Positions 18,309 through 27,495 of a stretch of DNA of 64,000 nucleotides are shown piece after piece. Made by a program: the position numbers and the translations under genes. How positions within the stretch are numbered: the first letter of the stretch is position 1; each line of letters opens with the position of its first letter. Under the pieces are notes generated by a model. The model made no database searches. It was not told where the DNA came from and saw only the letters and a list, made by a program, of their open reading frames with translations. Source of the stretch: Natronorubrum thiooxidans (lineage in GTDB: Archaea > Halobacteriota > Halobacteria > Halobacteriales > Natrialbaceae); NCBI RefSeq assembly GCF_900156475.1, contig NZ_FTNR01000008.1, positions 124,001 through 188,000 on the forward strand, read 5' to 3'.

Positions 18309-18389
18309 GACGGGTTGCTGTTGCTGGTTCCCGAGTGACCGCACGCGGATTCGCGGTCGCCCAGAACTGACTGACAGCGGACCGTCTGA
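18306..18389 (+). repeat. Stop-codon-linked palindromic element, copy C
   Basis: 84 bp. It begins TGA-GACGGGTTGCTGTTGC and ends TGACAGCGGACCGTC-TGA. The apex forms GTGACCGC...GCGGTCGC around a CGCGGATTCGCG core. The first TGA (18306-18308) is the stop codon of the deacylase gene; the next gene on the same strand starts 100 bp later. Confidence 0.8.
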
Positions 18390-18489
18390 CGCTGGCAGTC
18401 GGAGCGGAGCCGATGAGCTGCCGTCGTAGATAGACACAAGTTTCCCCGCGTGGGGAGCGTTGATACGCTCCCGTCTCCTTCGGCTGCGT

Positions 18490-18978
18490 ATGATTGCAAC
18501 GCTTCTTGTCGCCATGCTGGCAGAGCTGTTCCCCAACGGGATCAGCCACTACGCCATCGGCGGCCTATTTGTCGGTCTCGGGGCCGCCGTGATCTACCTC
18601 GGGACCGGTATCGCCGCCGGCGCGAGCACCTTCCTCGAGTCGACGCTCTCGTATGGCTCGAGTCTCTCGCGGTTCCAGCAGTATCGGCCCTCGCGTGACT
18701 GGCGTGTCGTGTTCACGCTGGGGATCGTCGCCGGTGCAGCCGTCTACGCGCTGGCCTTTCAGGACGGGATCTGGACGACGGACGTGCAGTGGTGGCGACT
18801 CCTGATCGGCGGCGTCCTCGTCGGAATCGGGACCCGCGTCGGCAAGGGCTGTACGTCGGGCCACGGCGTCTGTGGTGTCGGTTCCGTCTCGGGGACGTCG
18901 TTCGTCGGCGTCGCGACGTTCCTGTTCGTCGCGATCGGTGTGGCACAGCTGGTACAGGCACTGGGGGTGAGCCCGTAG
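18490..18978 (+). CDS. YeeE/YedE-family sulfur-compound transporter, N-terminal half-type
   Basis: 162 residues from ATG 18490; an earlier TTG (18460) is possible. About four membrane helices. The signature GKGCTSGHGVCG, with the two cysteines that relay thiosulfate or sulfide in YeeE structures, is at about residues 117-128. In bacteria a single longer protein usually contains two such halves; here the second half is a separate gene starting 2 bp after this stop, as in many archaea with paired DUF395/DUF6691-type genes. The pair probably forms one membrane unit for uptake of thiosulfate or another sulfur compound. Confidence 0.85.
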   Translation: MIATLLVAMLAELFPNGISHYAIGGLFVGLGAAVIYLGTGIAAGASTFLESTLSYGSSLSRFQQYRPSRDWRVVFTLGIVAGAAVYALAFQDGIWTTDVQWWRLLIGGVLVGIGTRVGKGCTSGHGVCGVGSVSGTSFVGVATFLFVAIGVAQLVQALGVSP

Positions 18979-18979
18979 T

Positions 18980-19447
18980 ATGGCCGCCGACCACGAGCAA
19001 CATCCATTGTTCATGCCCCTGATCTTCGTCGGCGGGCTGCTCTTCGGGTTCGGACTCGGCTTTAGCCAGATGGCCCAGCCGGAGGTCGTCCTGAGCTTCC
19101 TGCAGTTCGAAGATTTCGGGCTGCTGTTCGTGATGTTCGGGGCAGCGATCGTGACCGGCATCACCTTTTTCGGTATCAAACAGATCCGCACGACGGCTCC
19201 ACTGACGGGGGACACCTACGTTCGACGGCTGAAAACGCTCGATAAGAACGTCGTCATCGGCGGCGGCATCTTCGGCGTCGGCTGGGGCCTGTCGGGGATC
19301 TGTCCCGGCGCGGCCTACGCCAGCCTCGGCATCGGCAACTACGCCATTCTCTGGGGAATCCTCGGGATGTTCGTTGGCGCATATATTCAGGGCTTCTGGC
19401 GGTCGACACGAGCCGAGCAGCGCTCGTCGACGACGACGGCAGACTGA
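18980..19447 (+). CDS. YeeE/YedE-family (DUF6691-like) transporter, second half-type
   Basis: 155 residues, about four membrane helices. It carries the companion cysteine motif SGICPGAAYASLG near residue 110 and the GFGLGFSQMAQPEVV opening helix of the second-half type. It begins 2 bp after the preceding YeeE-like gene, so the two are surely co-transcribed and probably assemble together. No rhodanese or persulfide dioxygenase gene, a frequent neighbour elsewhere, is next to it. Confidence 0.85.
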   Translation: MAADHEQHPLFMPLIFVGGLLFGFGLGFSQMAQPEVVLSFLQFEDFGLLFVMFGAAIVTGITFFGIKQIRTTAPLTGDTYVRRLKTLDKNVVIGGGIFGVGWGLSGICPGAAYASLGIGNYAILWGILGMFVGAYIQGFWRSTRAEQRSSTTTAD

Positions 19448-19540
19448 CCCGCCGCTTCGTTTTTTGTTGACCGTCGTCCGAACGGACTCGAGAGCGCGAC
19501 CACCGGTGGACACTCCCGTCGTGGTCCCGTTCGATGGGCT

Positions 19541-20881
19541 ATGGGCGCACTAACACGGCGGCGTGTCCTCGCGGCGACCGGCTACTCAGTGGCACTGGCT
19601 GGCTGTCTGCTGGGCTCGAACTCAGCGGTCGACGAGCTCACCGTTCCCGAAACAACACCCGACGACGACTGGTCCGAACCCGAGTGGCGACCGGCCGAGG
19701 GCGTCCCCTCCGAGGACGACGTGACCCCGACGACAGCAGTCACCGGCCTCGAGATTCCGTGGGATCTCGTCTTCGCCGCGGACAACGCTTTCCTCACCGA
19801 ACGCGATGGCGGTGTCCGGCGGTTCGACGCGACCGCACTGGCGACGGAATCCGACCTGTCTCCCGACGACGGCGAGGTGATCCTTGAGGCCGACACCTTG
19901 CCGGATCGGTCGGCACCCGGCGAGGGCGGCACCTTGGGAATCGCGGCCCATCCGGAGTACCCGGACCGGGCCGAACTGTTCGTCTACTACACGACCGATG
20001 ATGGCGCGGTCGGGAACCGGGTCGTCAGCTACGACCTTGAGTCGGGGACACTCGAGCCCCTCCTCGAGGGGATTCCGGGGGCGACGACACACAACGGCGG
20101 CCGGATCACGTTCGGCCCCGAGGGGTATCTCTGGGTACTGACGGGCGACGCCGAGGACCCCGCGCTCACGCAGGACCCCGGCGCTCGTGGTGGTGCCGTC
20201 CTTCGGCTCACACCCGACGGCGAGCCAGCACCCGACAACCCCGACTGGGGGAGCGACAGCGATGGGCGAATCTACACGCTGGGTCACCGCAACCCGCAAG
20301 GCATCGCCTTCACCCCGCAGGGAACGCCGGTACTAGCTGAACACGGGCCGACGTCTCGAGACGAGGTGTCGATCCTCCGGCCGGGTGGCAACTACGGCTG
20401 GGATCTCGTCCGCGGTGGCCCGGACGACCCGGAGTACGGCAGCTACGACGAGTACGACGATGCCACCCCGCCGATCGTCAACACCGGTCCCGAGACGACA
20501 TGGGCCCCCTCTGGGGTCGCCTTTTATACCGATGACTCGATCGCGCCGTGGGCGAATCGCGTGCTCGTCTGCGGGCTCCGATCGAACGCGCTGTACGTTC
20601 TGACGCTTCTCCCCGCTGGCGAAGGACTCGAGGACGGGGCGGAGCCGGACGACGAGACCGCCGTTCGCGACGAGGCTCCGTGGCTCGACGATCGATTCAG
20701 CACAACGGTTCACACCCTGCTCGAGGGCGAGTACGGCCGGCTTCGCCACGTCGAGCCCGGTCCCGATGGCTCGCTGTACCTGCTCACGTCGAACCGGGAC
20801 GGGCGTGCACGCGGTGCGTTCCCGGGTGCGGATGACGACCGCATCATCAGACTCGATCCGAGCGCGGGTTCGACAGGGTAA
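19541..20881 (+). CDS. PQQ-dependent sugar dehydrogenase-type beta-propeller, exported
   Basis: 446 residues. A twin-arginine signal with lipobox (LTRRRVLAATG, then ALAGC) predicts Tat export and lipid anchoring. The six-blade GDH/YliI-like propeller has the expected motifs: LEIPWDLVFA, GEGGTLGIAAHPEYP, HNGGRITFGPEGYLWV, RNPQGIAF, and AEHGP/GGNYGWDLVRG. Soluble aldose dehydrogenases of this family use PQQ and calcium to oxidise sugars outside the cell; whether this host makes PQQ is not shown here. Start ATG 19541, with a second ATG two codons earlier in another frame. Flanked by non-coding spacers, so probably transcribed alone. Confidence 0.88.
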   Translation: MGALTRRRVLAATGYSVALAGCLLGSNSAVDELTVPETTPDDDWSEPEWRPAEGVPSEDDVTPTTAVTGLEIPWDLVFAADNAFLTERDGGVRRFDATALATESDLSPDDGEVILEADTLPDRSAPGEGGTLGIAAHPEYPDRAELFVYYTTDDGAVGNRVVSYDLESGTLEPLLEGIPGATTHNGGRITFGPEGYLWVLTGDAEDPALTQDPGARGGAVLRLTPDGEPAPDNPDWGSDSDGRIYTLGHRNPQGIAFTPQGTPVLAEHGPTSRDEVSILRPGGNYGWDLVRGGPDDPEYGSYDEYDDATPPIVNTGPETTWAPSGVAFYTDDSIAPWANRVLVCGLRSNALYVLTLLPAGEGLEDGAEPDDETAVRDEAPWLDDRFSTTVHTLLEGEYGRLRHVEPGPDGSLYLLTSNRDGRARGAFPGADDDRIIRLDPSAGSTG

Positions 20882-20985
20882 ACGTCTGGGATCGTTCGAG
20901 GATCGTTGAGTTCCACGACTGAGACGGACGCCTAGCAGTCGGTGCCGATGCACGCCGTTTTTTATCCGGGGGGCGTACTGCAGGT

Positions 20986-21249
20986 ATGCTCACACTGACG
21001 CTCGAGGAGTTCATGGTAGAGTTAACCGAGGGATCGATCAAGAACGTCGGGCCGACAAACAAGTCGGCGACGGTCAAAATGTTCGACGTCGAATCCGCCG
21101 AGGCCCGCGAGTTCGGCGACAAGCGCGTTAAACTCGTCTTCGAGGACGAAGACGGCAACGAAATTCAGGTGTCGCTGTTTCCCGAGGACGTCCGGAAGAT
21201 CGCCAGCGAGATCGATGCGCTCGAGGACGACTCTCCGGTTTTCGAATAA
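20986..21249 (+). CDS. Small conserved haloarchaeal protein, function unknown
   Basis: 87 residues, very acidic. Core TEGSIKNVGPTNKSATVKMFDVE and KLVFEDEDGNEIQVSLFPEDVRKIA suggest a small beta-rich domain. I recognise no named family. A TTTTTATC box (20958-20965) lies 21-28 bases before ATG 20986, supporting that leaderless start; ATG 21013 (MVELTEGS) is an alternative. Between the sugar dehydrogenase and the DHH protein, same strand, separate spacers. Confidence 0.7.
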   Translation: MLTLTLEEFMVELTEGSIKNVGPTNKSATVKMFDVESAEAREFGDKRVKLVFEDEDGNEIQVSLFPEDVRKIASEIDALEDDSPVFE

Positions 21250-21330
21250 GTCTGACCGCTTTCGTAGACTGTTTGTCCGGCGGACGCATTTCGACAACAG
21301 TTTTAGGGCGAAACTGCTTGGTTCGAGTAG

Positions 21331-23469
21331 ATGGGTAACTGTATCATCTGTGGCACACCCGTTGACGGCGAGATCTGCGAGAGTCACGAAGAGGATGCCG
21401 TATTCGAGTTTCACGGCAACGCTCCCTCGCAGCTCACCCCCGGTCGCTACTACCGGGGCACCGTCGACGGCTACGCCGACTTCGGCGTTTTCGTCGACAT
21501 CGGCGACCACGTCACCGGCCTGTTGCATCGAAGCGAACTCGACCAACGACTCGAGAGTCTCGACTGGGAGCCCGGGGACGATGTCTTCGTCCAGGTTCTC
21601 GACGTCCGAGATAATGACAACGTCGACCTCGGCTGGTCGATCCGCCAGCGCGAACGCGAGTTCCGCGGGAAACTAATCGATACGGGCGACACCGAAAAAC
21701 GCCCCGAGGAGTTCGGCGACGACGACACAGCCGACGAGGCTGCTGACGAGACGACTGACGACGACGCTCAGGACGACGTCGCCGCCGGCGACCTACAGAC
21801 AACCGCCGACGAGTCCACAGCCGACGACGGCGCAAGCGCACCGAGTGCGTCGGAAACCGTCGCTTCCGGAAGCGGCTCCGTCGCAACCGAAAGCGCCGCT
21901 GCGTCGACGCCGGCGACCGACGCCGAACCCGAGTCCGAACCGGCACTGAACCGAACGACGATCGACACGATCGACACGCAGGTCGGCAGCGTCGTCCGTC
22001 TCGAGGGCGAGATCACGGGCGTTCGCCAGACCAGCGGCCCAACCGTTTTCGAACTTCGCGACGAGACTGCCGCCGTCGAATGCGCGGCGTTCGAGGAGGC
22101 CGGCGTTCGTGCCTACCCCGACGTCGATATCGAGGACGTCGTCCGTCTCGAGGGCGAGGTCGAACGCCACCACGGCGAGTTGCAGGTCGAAACCGAGACG
22201 CTCGAGATCCTCGACAACGAGGCCCGCGAAACCGTCCAGGATCGACTCGAGAGCGCGATCGAGAGCGAGGCCCGACCGGCCGACGTCGACCTGCTGGCCG
22301 ATCACGACGCCGTGGCGGCTGTCGAAGACGGGATCGGCGACGCGGCGACCGCGATCCGTCGTGCCGTCATGGAGGCACGACCCGTTGTTGTCCGCCACAG
22401 CGCGACTGCCGACGGCTACGTCGCTGGTGCGGCTATCGAACGCGCCGTGCTTCCGCTGATCCGCGAGAAACACACCCGCGAGGATGCGGAGTACCACTAC
22501 TTCGAACGGCGTCCCCTGGACGGCCGCGTCTACGATATGGACGATGCCACCAACGACGTCACCTCGATGCTCGAAGCACGTGACCGCCACGGCGAGCAGC
22601 TCCCGCTGATCGTTCTCGTCGACGCCGGTTCGACCGACGAGTCCGTCGACAGCTACGACCTGCTCTCGCTGTACGACGCCGAGACGGTCGTCATCGACGA
22701 CAGCCGCGCCGACGACGAGGTTGCCGACGCAGTCTCGGTCGCCGTCGCCCCGTCGCTCGGCGGCGTCGACGTCTCGGATCTGACTTCGACGGCACTCGCG
22801 GCGAACGTCGCCGCCCACGTCAACGACGATGTCCGCGCCGACCTCGAGCACCTCCCCGCAGTCAGCTACTGGGAGGACACCCCCGAGAACTACACGGACC
22901 TCGCGACCGAAGCGGGCTACGACGAGACGGCCGTCTCCGAGCGCCGCGAAGCCGTCGCCCTCGAGGCCTACTACCAGTCGTACAAGGACAAACGCGAACT
23001 CATCATCGACCTGTTGTTCGACGGGAGCGAGGCAGTGACGTCCCGAGACGGCGGCCTCGCAGCCCACGTCTCCGAGCAGTTCCGCGCGAAACTCGAGACC
23101 GAACTCGAGACGGCACGCGAGAACTTGGAGACCGAAGACGCCGACGGTGTAACCGTCGCCGTCCTGGACACCGACGCGTTCGTCCACCGGTACAACTTCC
23201 CGACGACGCCGCTGTTGCTAGACGCACTGCACCGAAGCCAGCGCGATGAGGGGCCGTTCGTGACCCTCGGTCTCGGCGACGACGAACTCCACGTCCGCGC
23301 GACGGAGTCCATCGACGTCCGCGAACTGGGTAACACGATCGCTGACGCAGCACCGAACGCCGGTGTCGGCGTCGTTGGCGGTCAGGACGGGCACATCGAG
23401 TTCCTGCCCGGCGAACGCGACGCCGTTCGTGCGGCCGCACTCGAGGCACTCGGCGAGACGCTCGCGTAA
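21331..23469 (+). CDS. DHH-superfamily (RecJ/Cdc45-like) protein with zinc finger, S1 and OB domains; active-site motifs degenerate
   Basis: 712 residues. Order: zinc finger C4-C7-C16-H19 (CIICGTP...CESHEE); S1 RNA-binding domain about 38-110 (RGTVDGYADFGVFVDIGDHV); a long acidic Asp/Ala/Ser linker about 125-210; an OB fold about 218-290 (EGEITGVRQTSGPTVFELRD); then a DHH/DHHA1 region. The DHH motifs are altered: motif I reads SATADGYVAGAAIE, motif II LVDAGSTDE, motif III VIDDSRADDE where DHH is expected, and the C-terminal glycine motif VGGQDGHIEFLPG. Archaeal RecJ/GAN homologues act with the GINS/MCM replisome or in RNA decay. Loss of the DHH triad suggests a weakened or non-catalytic, Cdc45-like role (inference). 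Monocistronic. Confidence 0.82.
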   Translation: MGNCIICGTPVDGEICESHEEDAVFEFHGNAPSQLTPGRYYRGTVDGYADFGVFVDIGDHVTGLLHRSELDQRLESLDWEPGDDVFVQVLDVRDNDNVDLGWSIRQREREFRGKLIDTGDTEKRPEEFGDDDTADEAADETTDDDAQDDVAAGDLQTTADESTADDGASAPSASETVASGSGSVATESAAASTPATDAEPESEPALNRTTIDTIDTQVGSVVRLEGEITGVRQTSGPTVFELRDETAAVECAAFEEAGVRAYPDVDIEDVVRLEGEVERHHGELQVETETLEILDNEARETVQDRLESAIESEARPADVDLLADHDAVAAVEDGIGDAATAIRRAVMEARPVVVRHSATADGYVAGAAIERAVLPLIREKHTREDAEYHYFERRPLDGRVYDMDDATNDVTSMLEARDRHGEQLPLIVLVDAGSTDESVDSYDLLSLYDAETVVIDDSRADDEVADAVSVAVAPSLGGVDVSDLTSTALAANVAAHVNDDVRADLEHLPAVSYWEDTPENYTDLATEAGYDETAVSERREAVALEAYYQSYKDKRELIIDLLFDGSEAVTSRDGGLAAHVSEQFRAKLETELETARENLETEDADGVTVAVLDTDAFVHRYNFPTTPLLLDALHRSQRDEGPFVTLGLGDDELHVRATESIDVRELGNTIADAAPNAGVGVVGGQDGHIEFLPGERDAVRAAALEALGETLA

Positions 23470-23573
23470 CACGCGCTCTTTTCCGCTGTCTACACCGGTC
23501 ACGAGCGATCGCTGTGGCCTGTCGAATCACGGACAGCTCAACCTATATTTGGTTTGGGCCGAACAGAATACGT

Positions 23574-24071
23574 ATGAGATCACTCGAGTCGAACGGACGC
23601 CAGCGCGAGAGCGACGGACCGTGGACACGGGTGCGCGAGAACGCGACCGGCATCGCGTCACTGCTCGTGACGGCGTTCTGGCTCGGGGCGATGTTTACCG
23701 GCCAGTCGTGGTGGCTTGCGGCATTGCTCGTCGGCTACATCGCCGTCGTCCCGCTGGTCGCCCTGCTGTTCGGCGACGAGGCCGACCGGCGGGAGTGGTG
23801 GGACGACTGGGCGACCGACTCGAGGACGGAGTCGGACGCCGAGGACGAGGGCGCGGCCGGCGATGACTCTACCGACGCGCGAGACGCCCTCGAGACGCTT
23901 CGCGACCGATACGCCGCGGGCGAGTTGACTGACGAGCAGTTCGAACACAAACTCGAGCGATTGCTCGAGACGGAGACGCTCGAGGACGCCGAACAGTGGC
24001 GACGCGAGGGGCGTGACGAACGAAATCGGGAGCGAGACGGACGAGATCCGGAACCAGCGTACGAGTCGTGA
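23574..24071 (+). CDS. Membrane protein with C-terminal SHOCT domain
   Basis: 165 residues from ATG 23574; a TATATTT box (23544-23550) at -27 supports a leaderless start here. Two membrane helices occupy about residues 25-70 (ATGIASLLVTAFWLGAMF and LAALLVGYIAVVPLVALLF). An acidic linker leads to a SHOCT motif (LETLRDRYAAGELTDEQFEH) at about 105-125 and a charged Arg/Glu tail. SHOCT is a short oligomerisation motif common in haloarchaeal membrane proteins of unknown role. Convergent with the mrp operon. Confidence 0.8.
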   Translation: MRSLESNGRQRESDGPWTRVRENATGIASLLVTAFWLGAMFTGQSWWLAALLVGYIAVVPLVALLFGDEADRREWWDDWATDSRTESDAEDEGAAGDDSTDARDALETLRDRYAAGELTDEQFEHKLERLLETETLEDAEQWRREGRDERNRERDGRDPEPAYES

Positions 24072-24198
24072 GCACCACACGGAAGAGTGGTCCGTTCGGT
24101 CGCCGTGAGACGGTTTTCGGCAGGTCCCGACGACCGCGGGTTCGGCGTCAGTGCGAACCGAAGGCGCTCCCCGGCTCTCGGGAGCGTGCAGTCACTCC

Positions 24199-24567
24199 TT
24201 AGTCGTTGTCCGACCGATCATCGCCCGATTCGGACCGTTCGTCGATCACCGCCGACGCGTCGGGCCAGGTGACGCCCTCGAGGAACGGGATGCCGATCCG
24301 TTCGGCCGAACGGGCGATCATGTGCGCGCCGGTCGGCACGGTCAGGAAGAGGAAGGCGATGCCGATGAGCGAGGTCAGGCCTTCGTTGCCTGGCCCGAAG
24401 TAGGCGAAGCCGGCGAGGAAGATCGCCGCCGTGCCGAGGGTCGTGGGCTTGCTCGTTGCGTGCATCCGGTTGTAGACGTTGGGCAGGCGGAGCAGCCCGA
24501 TCGTCCCGACGGTCAGGAAGAAGACGCCGACGACGATCAGTGCGATGACGAGTGCGGTCCGGATCAT
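24199..24567 (-). CDS. mrpG: Mrp Na+/H+ antiporter subunit G
   Basis: 122 residues, three membrane helices. Family motif GLLRLPNVYNRMHATSKPTTLG at about 25-46 is well conserved. Last gene of the seven-gene mrp operon; its start codon shares one base with the stop of mrpF. The hydrophilic acidic tail (from about residue 100) is a haloarchaeal extension. Confidence 0.93.
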   Translation of the reverse strand: MIRTALVIALIVVGVFFLTVGTIGLLRLPNVYNRMHATSKPTTLGTAAIFLAGFAYFGPGNEGLTSLIGIAFLFLTVPTGAHMIARSAERIGIPFLEGVTWPDASAVIDERSESGDDRSDND

Positions 24568-24857
24568 TAGATCACCTCCCCCTCGATGACGAACTTCGCG
24601 ACGGCGACCGTCGCGACGAAGCCGATAATCGCGAGCACGAGGCTTACGGTAATAAAGAGGCCGCGACCAGTCTGGAGGGCAAAGAGGACGGCGATCGCGA
24701 CGACGTTCGTGGCGATCGCATCCAGCGCAACGACCCGATCCGGATCCGTCGGGCCGCGGATCACGCGGTAGCTACAGAGCACGCAGAGGCCGCTGACGAG
24801 AATCAACGCGGCGCGAACCGTCCACTCGAGAATCGCGGGATCTTCACTCACTGCCAT
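24567..24857 (-). CDS. mrpF: Mrp Na+/H+ antiporter subunit F
   Basis: 96 residues from ATG 24857, three membrane helices. Family signature YRVIRGPTDPDRVVALDAI at about 30-48. The start lies inside the end of mrpE (14-bp overlap), so translation is coupled. A longer frame upstream is the shadow of mrpE and is not part of this gene. Confidence 0.92.
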   Translation of the reverse strand: MAVSEDPAILEWTVRAALILVSGLCVLCSYRVIRGPTDPDRVVALDAIATNVVAIAVLFALQTGRGLFITVSLVLAIIGFVATVAVAKFVIEGEVI

Positions 24858-25443
24858 CGTCGTCACCTCCGTTCTCTGTGTCTCGCGTGCCGCCGGAGAC
24901 GACGACCCTCGGGACCGGGTCGTCTGGTGAGGCGGGTTCGTTGAACATCTCGAGGGCGTAGTCCTCCCAGTTTCTGATCGGGTCGACGATCGCCTGCGGA
25001 TCGCGCCCGTTGACGGCGTGGACGTACAGCGCGTTCGCCTCCGCCTCGTAGTCGAGGGCGACCGTGCCCGGCGTGATCGTGATGCTGTTGGCGATGACGG
25101 TGATCCCGACGTCGGTTTCGACGCGAAGCGGGACCAGAACGACCTCCGGTTCGATCGGCATCCCCGGCGAGAGGACCCGATAGGCGACGTCGATGTTCGC
25201 ACGGAGGAGTTCCGCGACGAATGTGGTGAGATACAGGCCGGCATAGGGGGCCGCGTGCAGCCACCGTCCGACGTCGGTTCGCTTGACGTACAGCCGCCGG
25301 AAGACGAACGCGACGGGGAGGCCGACGGCGAGACCGAACAGGAACTGGCCGGCCAGCGCCGATGGCGTGAGGGAAACGCCGCGGACGAAGAGCCACAGGA
25401 CGGCGAAGCCGACGCCGGTCAGCGGCCACGTTCGCACAGTCAT
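24844..25443 (-). CDS. mrpE: Mrp Na+/H+ antiporter subunit E
   Basis: 199 residues. Two or three N-terminal membrane helices, then the cytoplasmic MnhE domain with ITVIANSITITPGTVALDY at about 113-131 and LYVHAVNGRDPQ. The C-terminal extension is acidic and lacks known motifs. It overlaps mrpD by 4 bp and mrpF by 14 bp. Confidence 0.93.
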   Translation of the reverse strand: MTVRTWPLTGVGFAVLWLFVRGVSLTPSALAGQFLFGLAVGLPVAFVFRRLYVKRTDVGRWLHAAPYAGLYLTTFVAELLRANIDVAYRVLSPGMPIEPEVVLVPLRVETDVGITVIANSITITPGTVALDYEAEANALYVHAVNGRDPQAIVDPIRNWEDYALEMFNEPASPDDPVPRVVVSGGTRDTENGGDDDGSE

Positions 25444-27098
25444 GAATGGCCACCTCCACTCGAGTCGAGTGACTCGATATCCGTCGGCGAAACGGCGTCG
25501 ACGTAGGCCTCGGAATCAAGCGCGGCCGTCGCCGCAGCGTCGGCGAACCGGTAGACCGGCTCGAACCCGACGCCGACCGCGAGGATCGCTGCCGCAAGTC
25601 CGAGGAGCACGGCGACCTGCACCGAGTCGGGGGTCGCGTCCTCGACGGCGGGCGACTGCACCCCCCAGAAGCTCCGGTTCCACGTCCGCGTCGCGTACGC
25701 GATCGTCAACAGCGAGCCGACGAGCAAGAGCACGAGTACCGGAACCGTCTCGGCTCGAGCCGCGGCGTCGAACACGAGGAACTTGCCGAAAAAGCCCGAT
25801 AGCGGCGGGATACCGACGAGCGAGAGCGCGGCAACGAAAAACGCGATCGCGAGCGGCGGCGACCGCCTCGCCAGCCCGCCAAGATCGGCGAGTCGACTCG
25901 TCCCGGTCGCCGTTCGGACCGCGCCGACCGAGAGGAAGAGCAACCCCTTCGCGAGGGTGTGGTTCAGCGCGTAGATCAACGCGGCGAGGATTCCGAGGTG
26001 TCGCAGGTCGGGGCTCGCCGTCGTCGCCGCGATGGCGACCGGGATCGCGATGAAGCCGACCTGTCCGATACTCGAGTACGCGAAGACGCCTTCCAGCGAG
26101 TCGCGTCCGACGGCACCGAGTCCGCCGACGAGGATGCTGGCGGCCGCCATGACGAACAGCGCCGCGCCCATGAACGCGAGCGGGGAGTCGCCCGAGACCA
26201 CGACGCCGACGCCGGGGATTTCGAGAGCGACGCCGAGTTGCGCGCCGGCGAAGACAGTAAACGAGAGGCGGATGATCGCGTAGATGCCGACTTTCTTGGT
26301 TGCGCCGGCGAGCAGGGCGGTGACCTGTGGCGGTGCCGCCCGGTAGGCTGTCGGAATCCAGAACTGGAAGGGGACGAGGCCGGCTTTGATCGCAAACACC
26401 GAGAGCAGCAAGGCGAGGAGGCCGACAACCGGTCCGGGGTCGATCCCGTACGCCGCCGGCTCGGCGAGGCGCTGGGCGAGGTCGGCCATGTTGAGCGTGC
26501 CTGTCGTCGCGTAGATGCCGCCGACGCCGAGCAGGAAGACGGCACTCGCGAGCAGGTTGAGCGCGACGTACCAGAAGGCGGCGCGAGTGTGCTGGGGGCC
26601 GCCGTCGTAGGCGACGAAGATGTAACTCGCCATCAACATCACCTCGAACCAGACGAACAGGTTGAACAGGTCGCCAGTGAGAAACGCGCCGGTCACGCCG
26701 AGCATGAGGAAGTGAAACAGCGGGAAGTAGTAGCTGCGCCGGTCGAGTTCGGGCAACACACGCATCGAGAAGACGAACGACGCGATCCCGATCGTCGCCA
26801 CCATGGTCAACAGAAACGCCGACAGCCCGTCGGCGACGAGCGTGATGCCGAACGGTGCCGGCCAGTCGCCGACCTGGTAGGTCGCGATCCCCGGCGCATC
26901 GGGCGCGAGGACGATGTACCAGTCGATCGCCGCGACGGCGATAGCGTAGGCGACGGCACCTGCAACGCTCACGGCGGCTCGAGCCCGCGGTCGCTGGCCC
27001 AGAAGCAGGGTCGCGACGGCTGTCGCGAGGACGATCAGCATCGGCGCGATCACGAGTTGGGCGTCCGTCCCGATGGGCACCGCAGCCATCGGTATCAT
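25440..27098 (-). CDS. mrpD: Mrp Na+/H+ antiporter subunit D (complex I ND2/4/5-like)
   Basis: 552 residues, about 14 membrane helices, homologous to the proton-pumping NuoL/M/N subunits. The conserved channel residues appear as Glu in LFVWFEVMLMASY, Lys in FAIKAGLVPFQFWIPTAY and Lys in GATKKVGIYAIIRL. With MrpA it should form the ion-translocating core that exchanges Na+ for H+, central to salt and pH homeostasis in a halophile. Start ATG 27098 (a second in-frame ATG three codons later). It begins 41 bp after mrpC and overlaps mrpE by 4 bp. Confidence 0.94.
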   Translation of the reverse strand: MIPMAAVPIGTDAQLVIAPMLIVLATAVATLLLGQRPRARAAVSVAGAVAYAIAVAAIDWYIVLAPDAPGIATYQVGDWPAPFGITLVADGLSAFLLTMVATIGIASFVFSMRVLPELDRRSYYFPLFHFLMLGVTGAFLTGDLFNLFVWFEVMLMASYIFVAYDGGPQHTRAAFWYVALNLLASAVFLLGVGGIYATTGTLNMADLAQRLAEPAAYGIDPGPVVGLLALLLSVFAIKAGLVPFQFWIPTAYRAAPPQVTALLAGATKKVGIYAIIRLSFTVFAGAQLGVALEIPGVGVVVSGDSPLAFMGAALFVMAAASILVGGLGAVGRDSLEGVFAYSSIGQVGFIAIPVAIAATTASPDLRHLGILAALIYALNHTLAKGLLFLSVGAVRTATGTSRLADLGGLARRSPPLAIAFFVAALSLVGIPPLSGFFGKFLVFDAAARAETVPVLVLLLVGSLLTIAYATRTWNRSFWGVQSPAVEDATPDSVQVAVLLGLAAAILAVGVGFEPVYRFADAAATAALDSEAYVDAVSPTDIESLDSSGGGHS

Positions 27099-27138
27099 CG
27101 ATGCTCACCTCGCCGCCGATTCGTCGTCGTTCTCGAGC

Positions 27139-27495
27139 TCATCCCTCGTGATCACCCAGTTCGGAGACGTCGAGCGTGTCGTGTTCTTCGTACACCCGAT
27201 AGGAGAGCACGAGCGCGAACGCAGTCATCCCGAAGCCGATGACGATTGCGGTCAGGACGAGTGCCTGCACCACTGGATCGGCCGTCTCCGGCGCACCTGC
27301 ATCGTGTCCGGCCAATACGGGGACCGAATCGAACGTCCCCGCAGCGATGCCACCCATCGCCAGCAGGTAGACGTTCGCCGCCTGGCTGATGATGGCCAGT
27401 CCCCAGACGACCCGGATCAGGTCGCGTCGGAGCAACAGAAATGTCCCGAGCGCGAACAGTGCGCCGACGATAAGCGCGAGAACGAGCGCTGTCAT
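27139..27495 (-). CDS. mrpC: Mrp Na+/H+ antiporter subunit C (NuoK-like)
   Basis: 118 residues, three membrane helices, homologous to NuoK. Family stretches LLRRDLIRVVWGLAIISQAANVYLL and DPVVQALVLTAIVIGFGMTAF are recognisable. Its start overlaps the end of mrpB by 4 bp. A loop between helices 2 and 3 is longer than in most bacteria (GHDAGAPETA). Confidence 0.92.
   Translation of the reverse strand: MTALVLALIVGALFALGTFLLLRRDLIRVVWGLAIISQAANVYLLAMGGIAAGTFDSVPVLAGHDAGAPETADPVVQALVLTAIVIGFGMTAFALVLSYRVYEEHDTLDVSELGDHEG

Noticed and set aside
18444-18455. CCCCGCGTGGGG upstream of the YeeE-like gene as an operator
   Set aside because: Only four paired bases per side in a GC-rich genome and no second copy was seen.
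25516-27108. A 530-codon open frame overlapping mrpD on the same strand in another frame
   Set aside because: It is Arg/Gly/Ala-rich, lacks membrane helices and matches nothing; the overlapping mrpD frame is a full family member. High-GC shadow frame.
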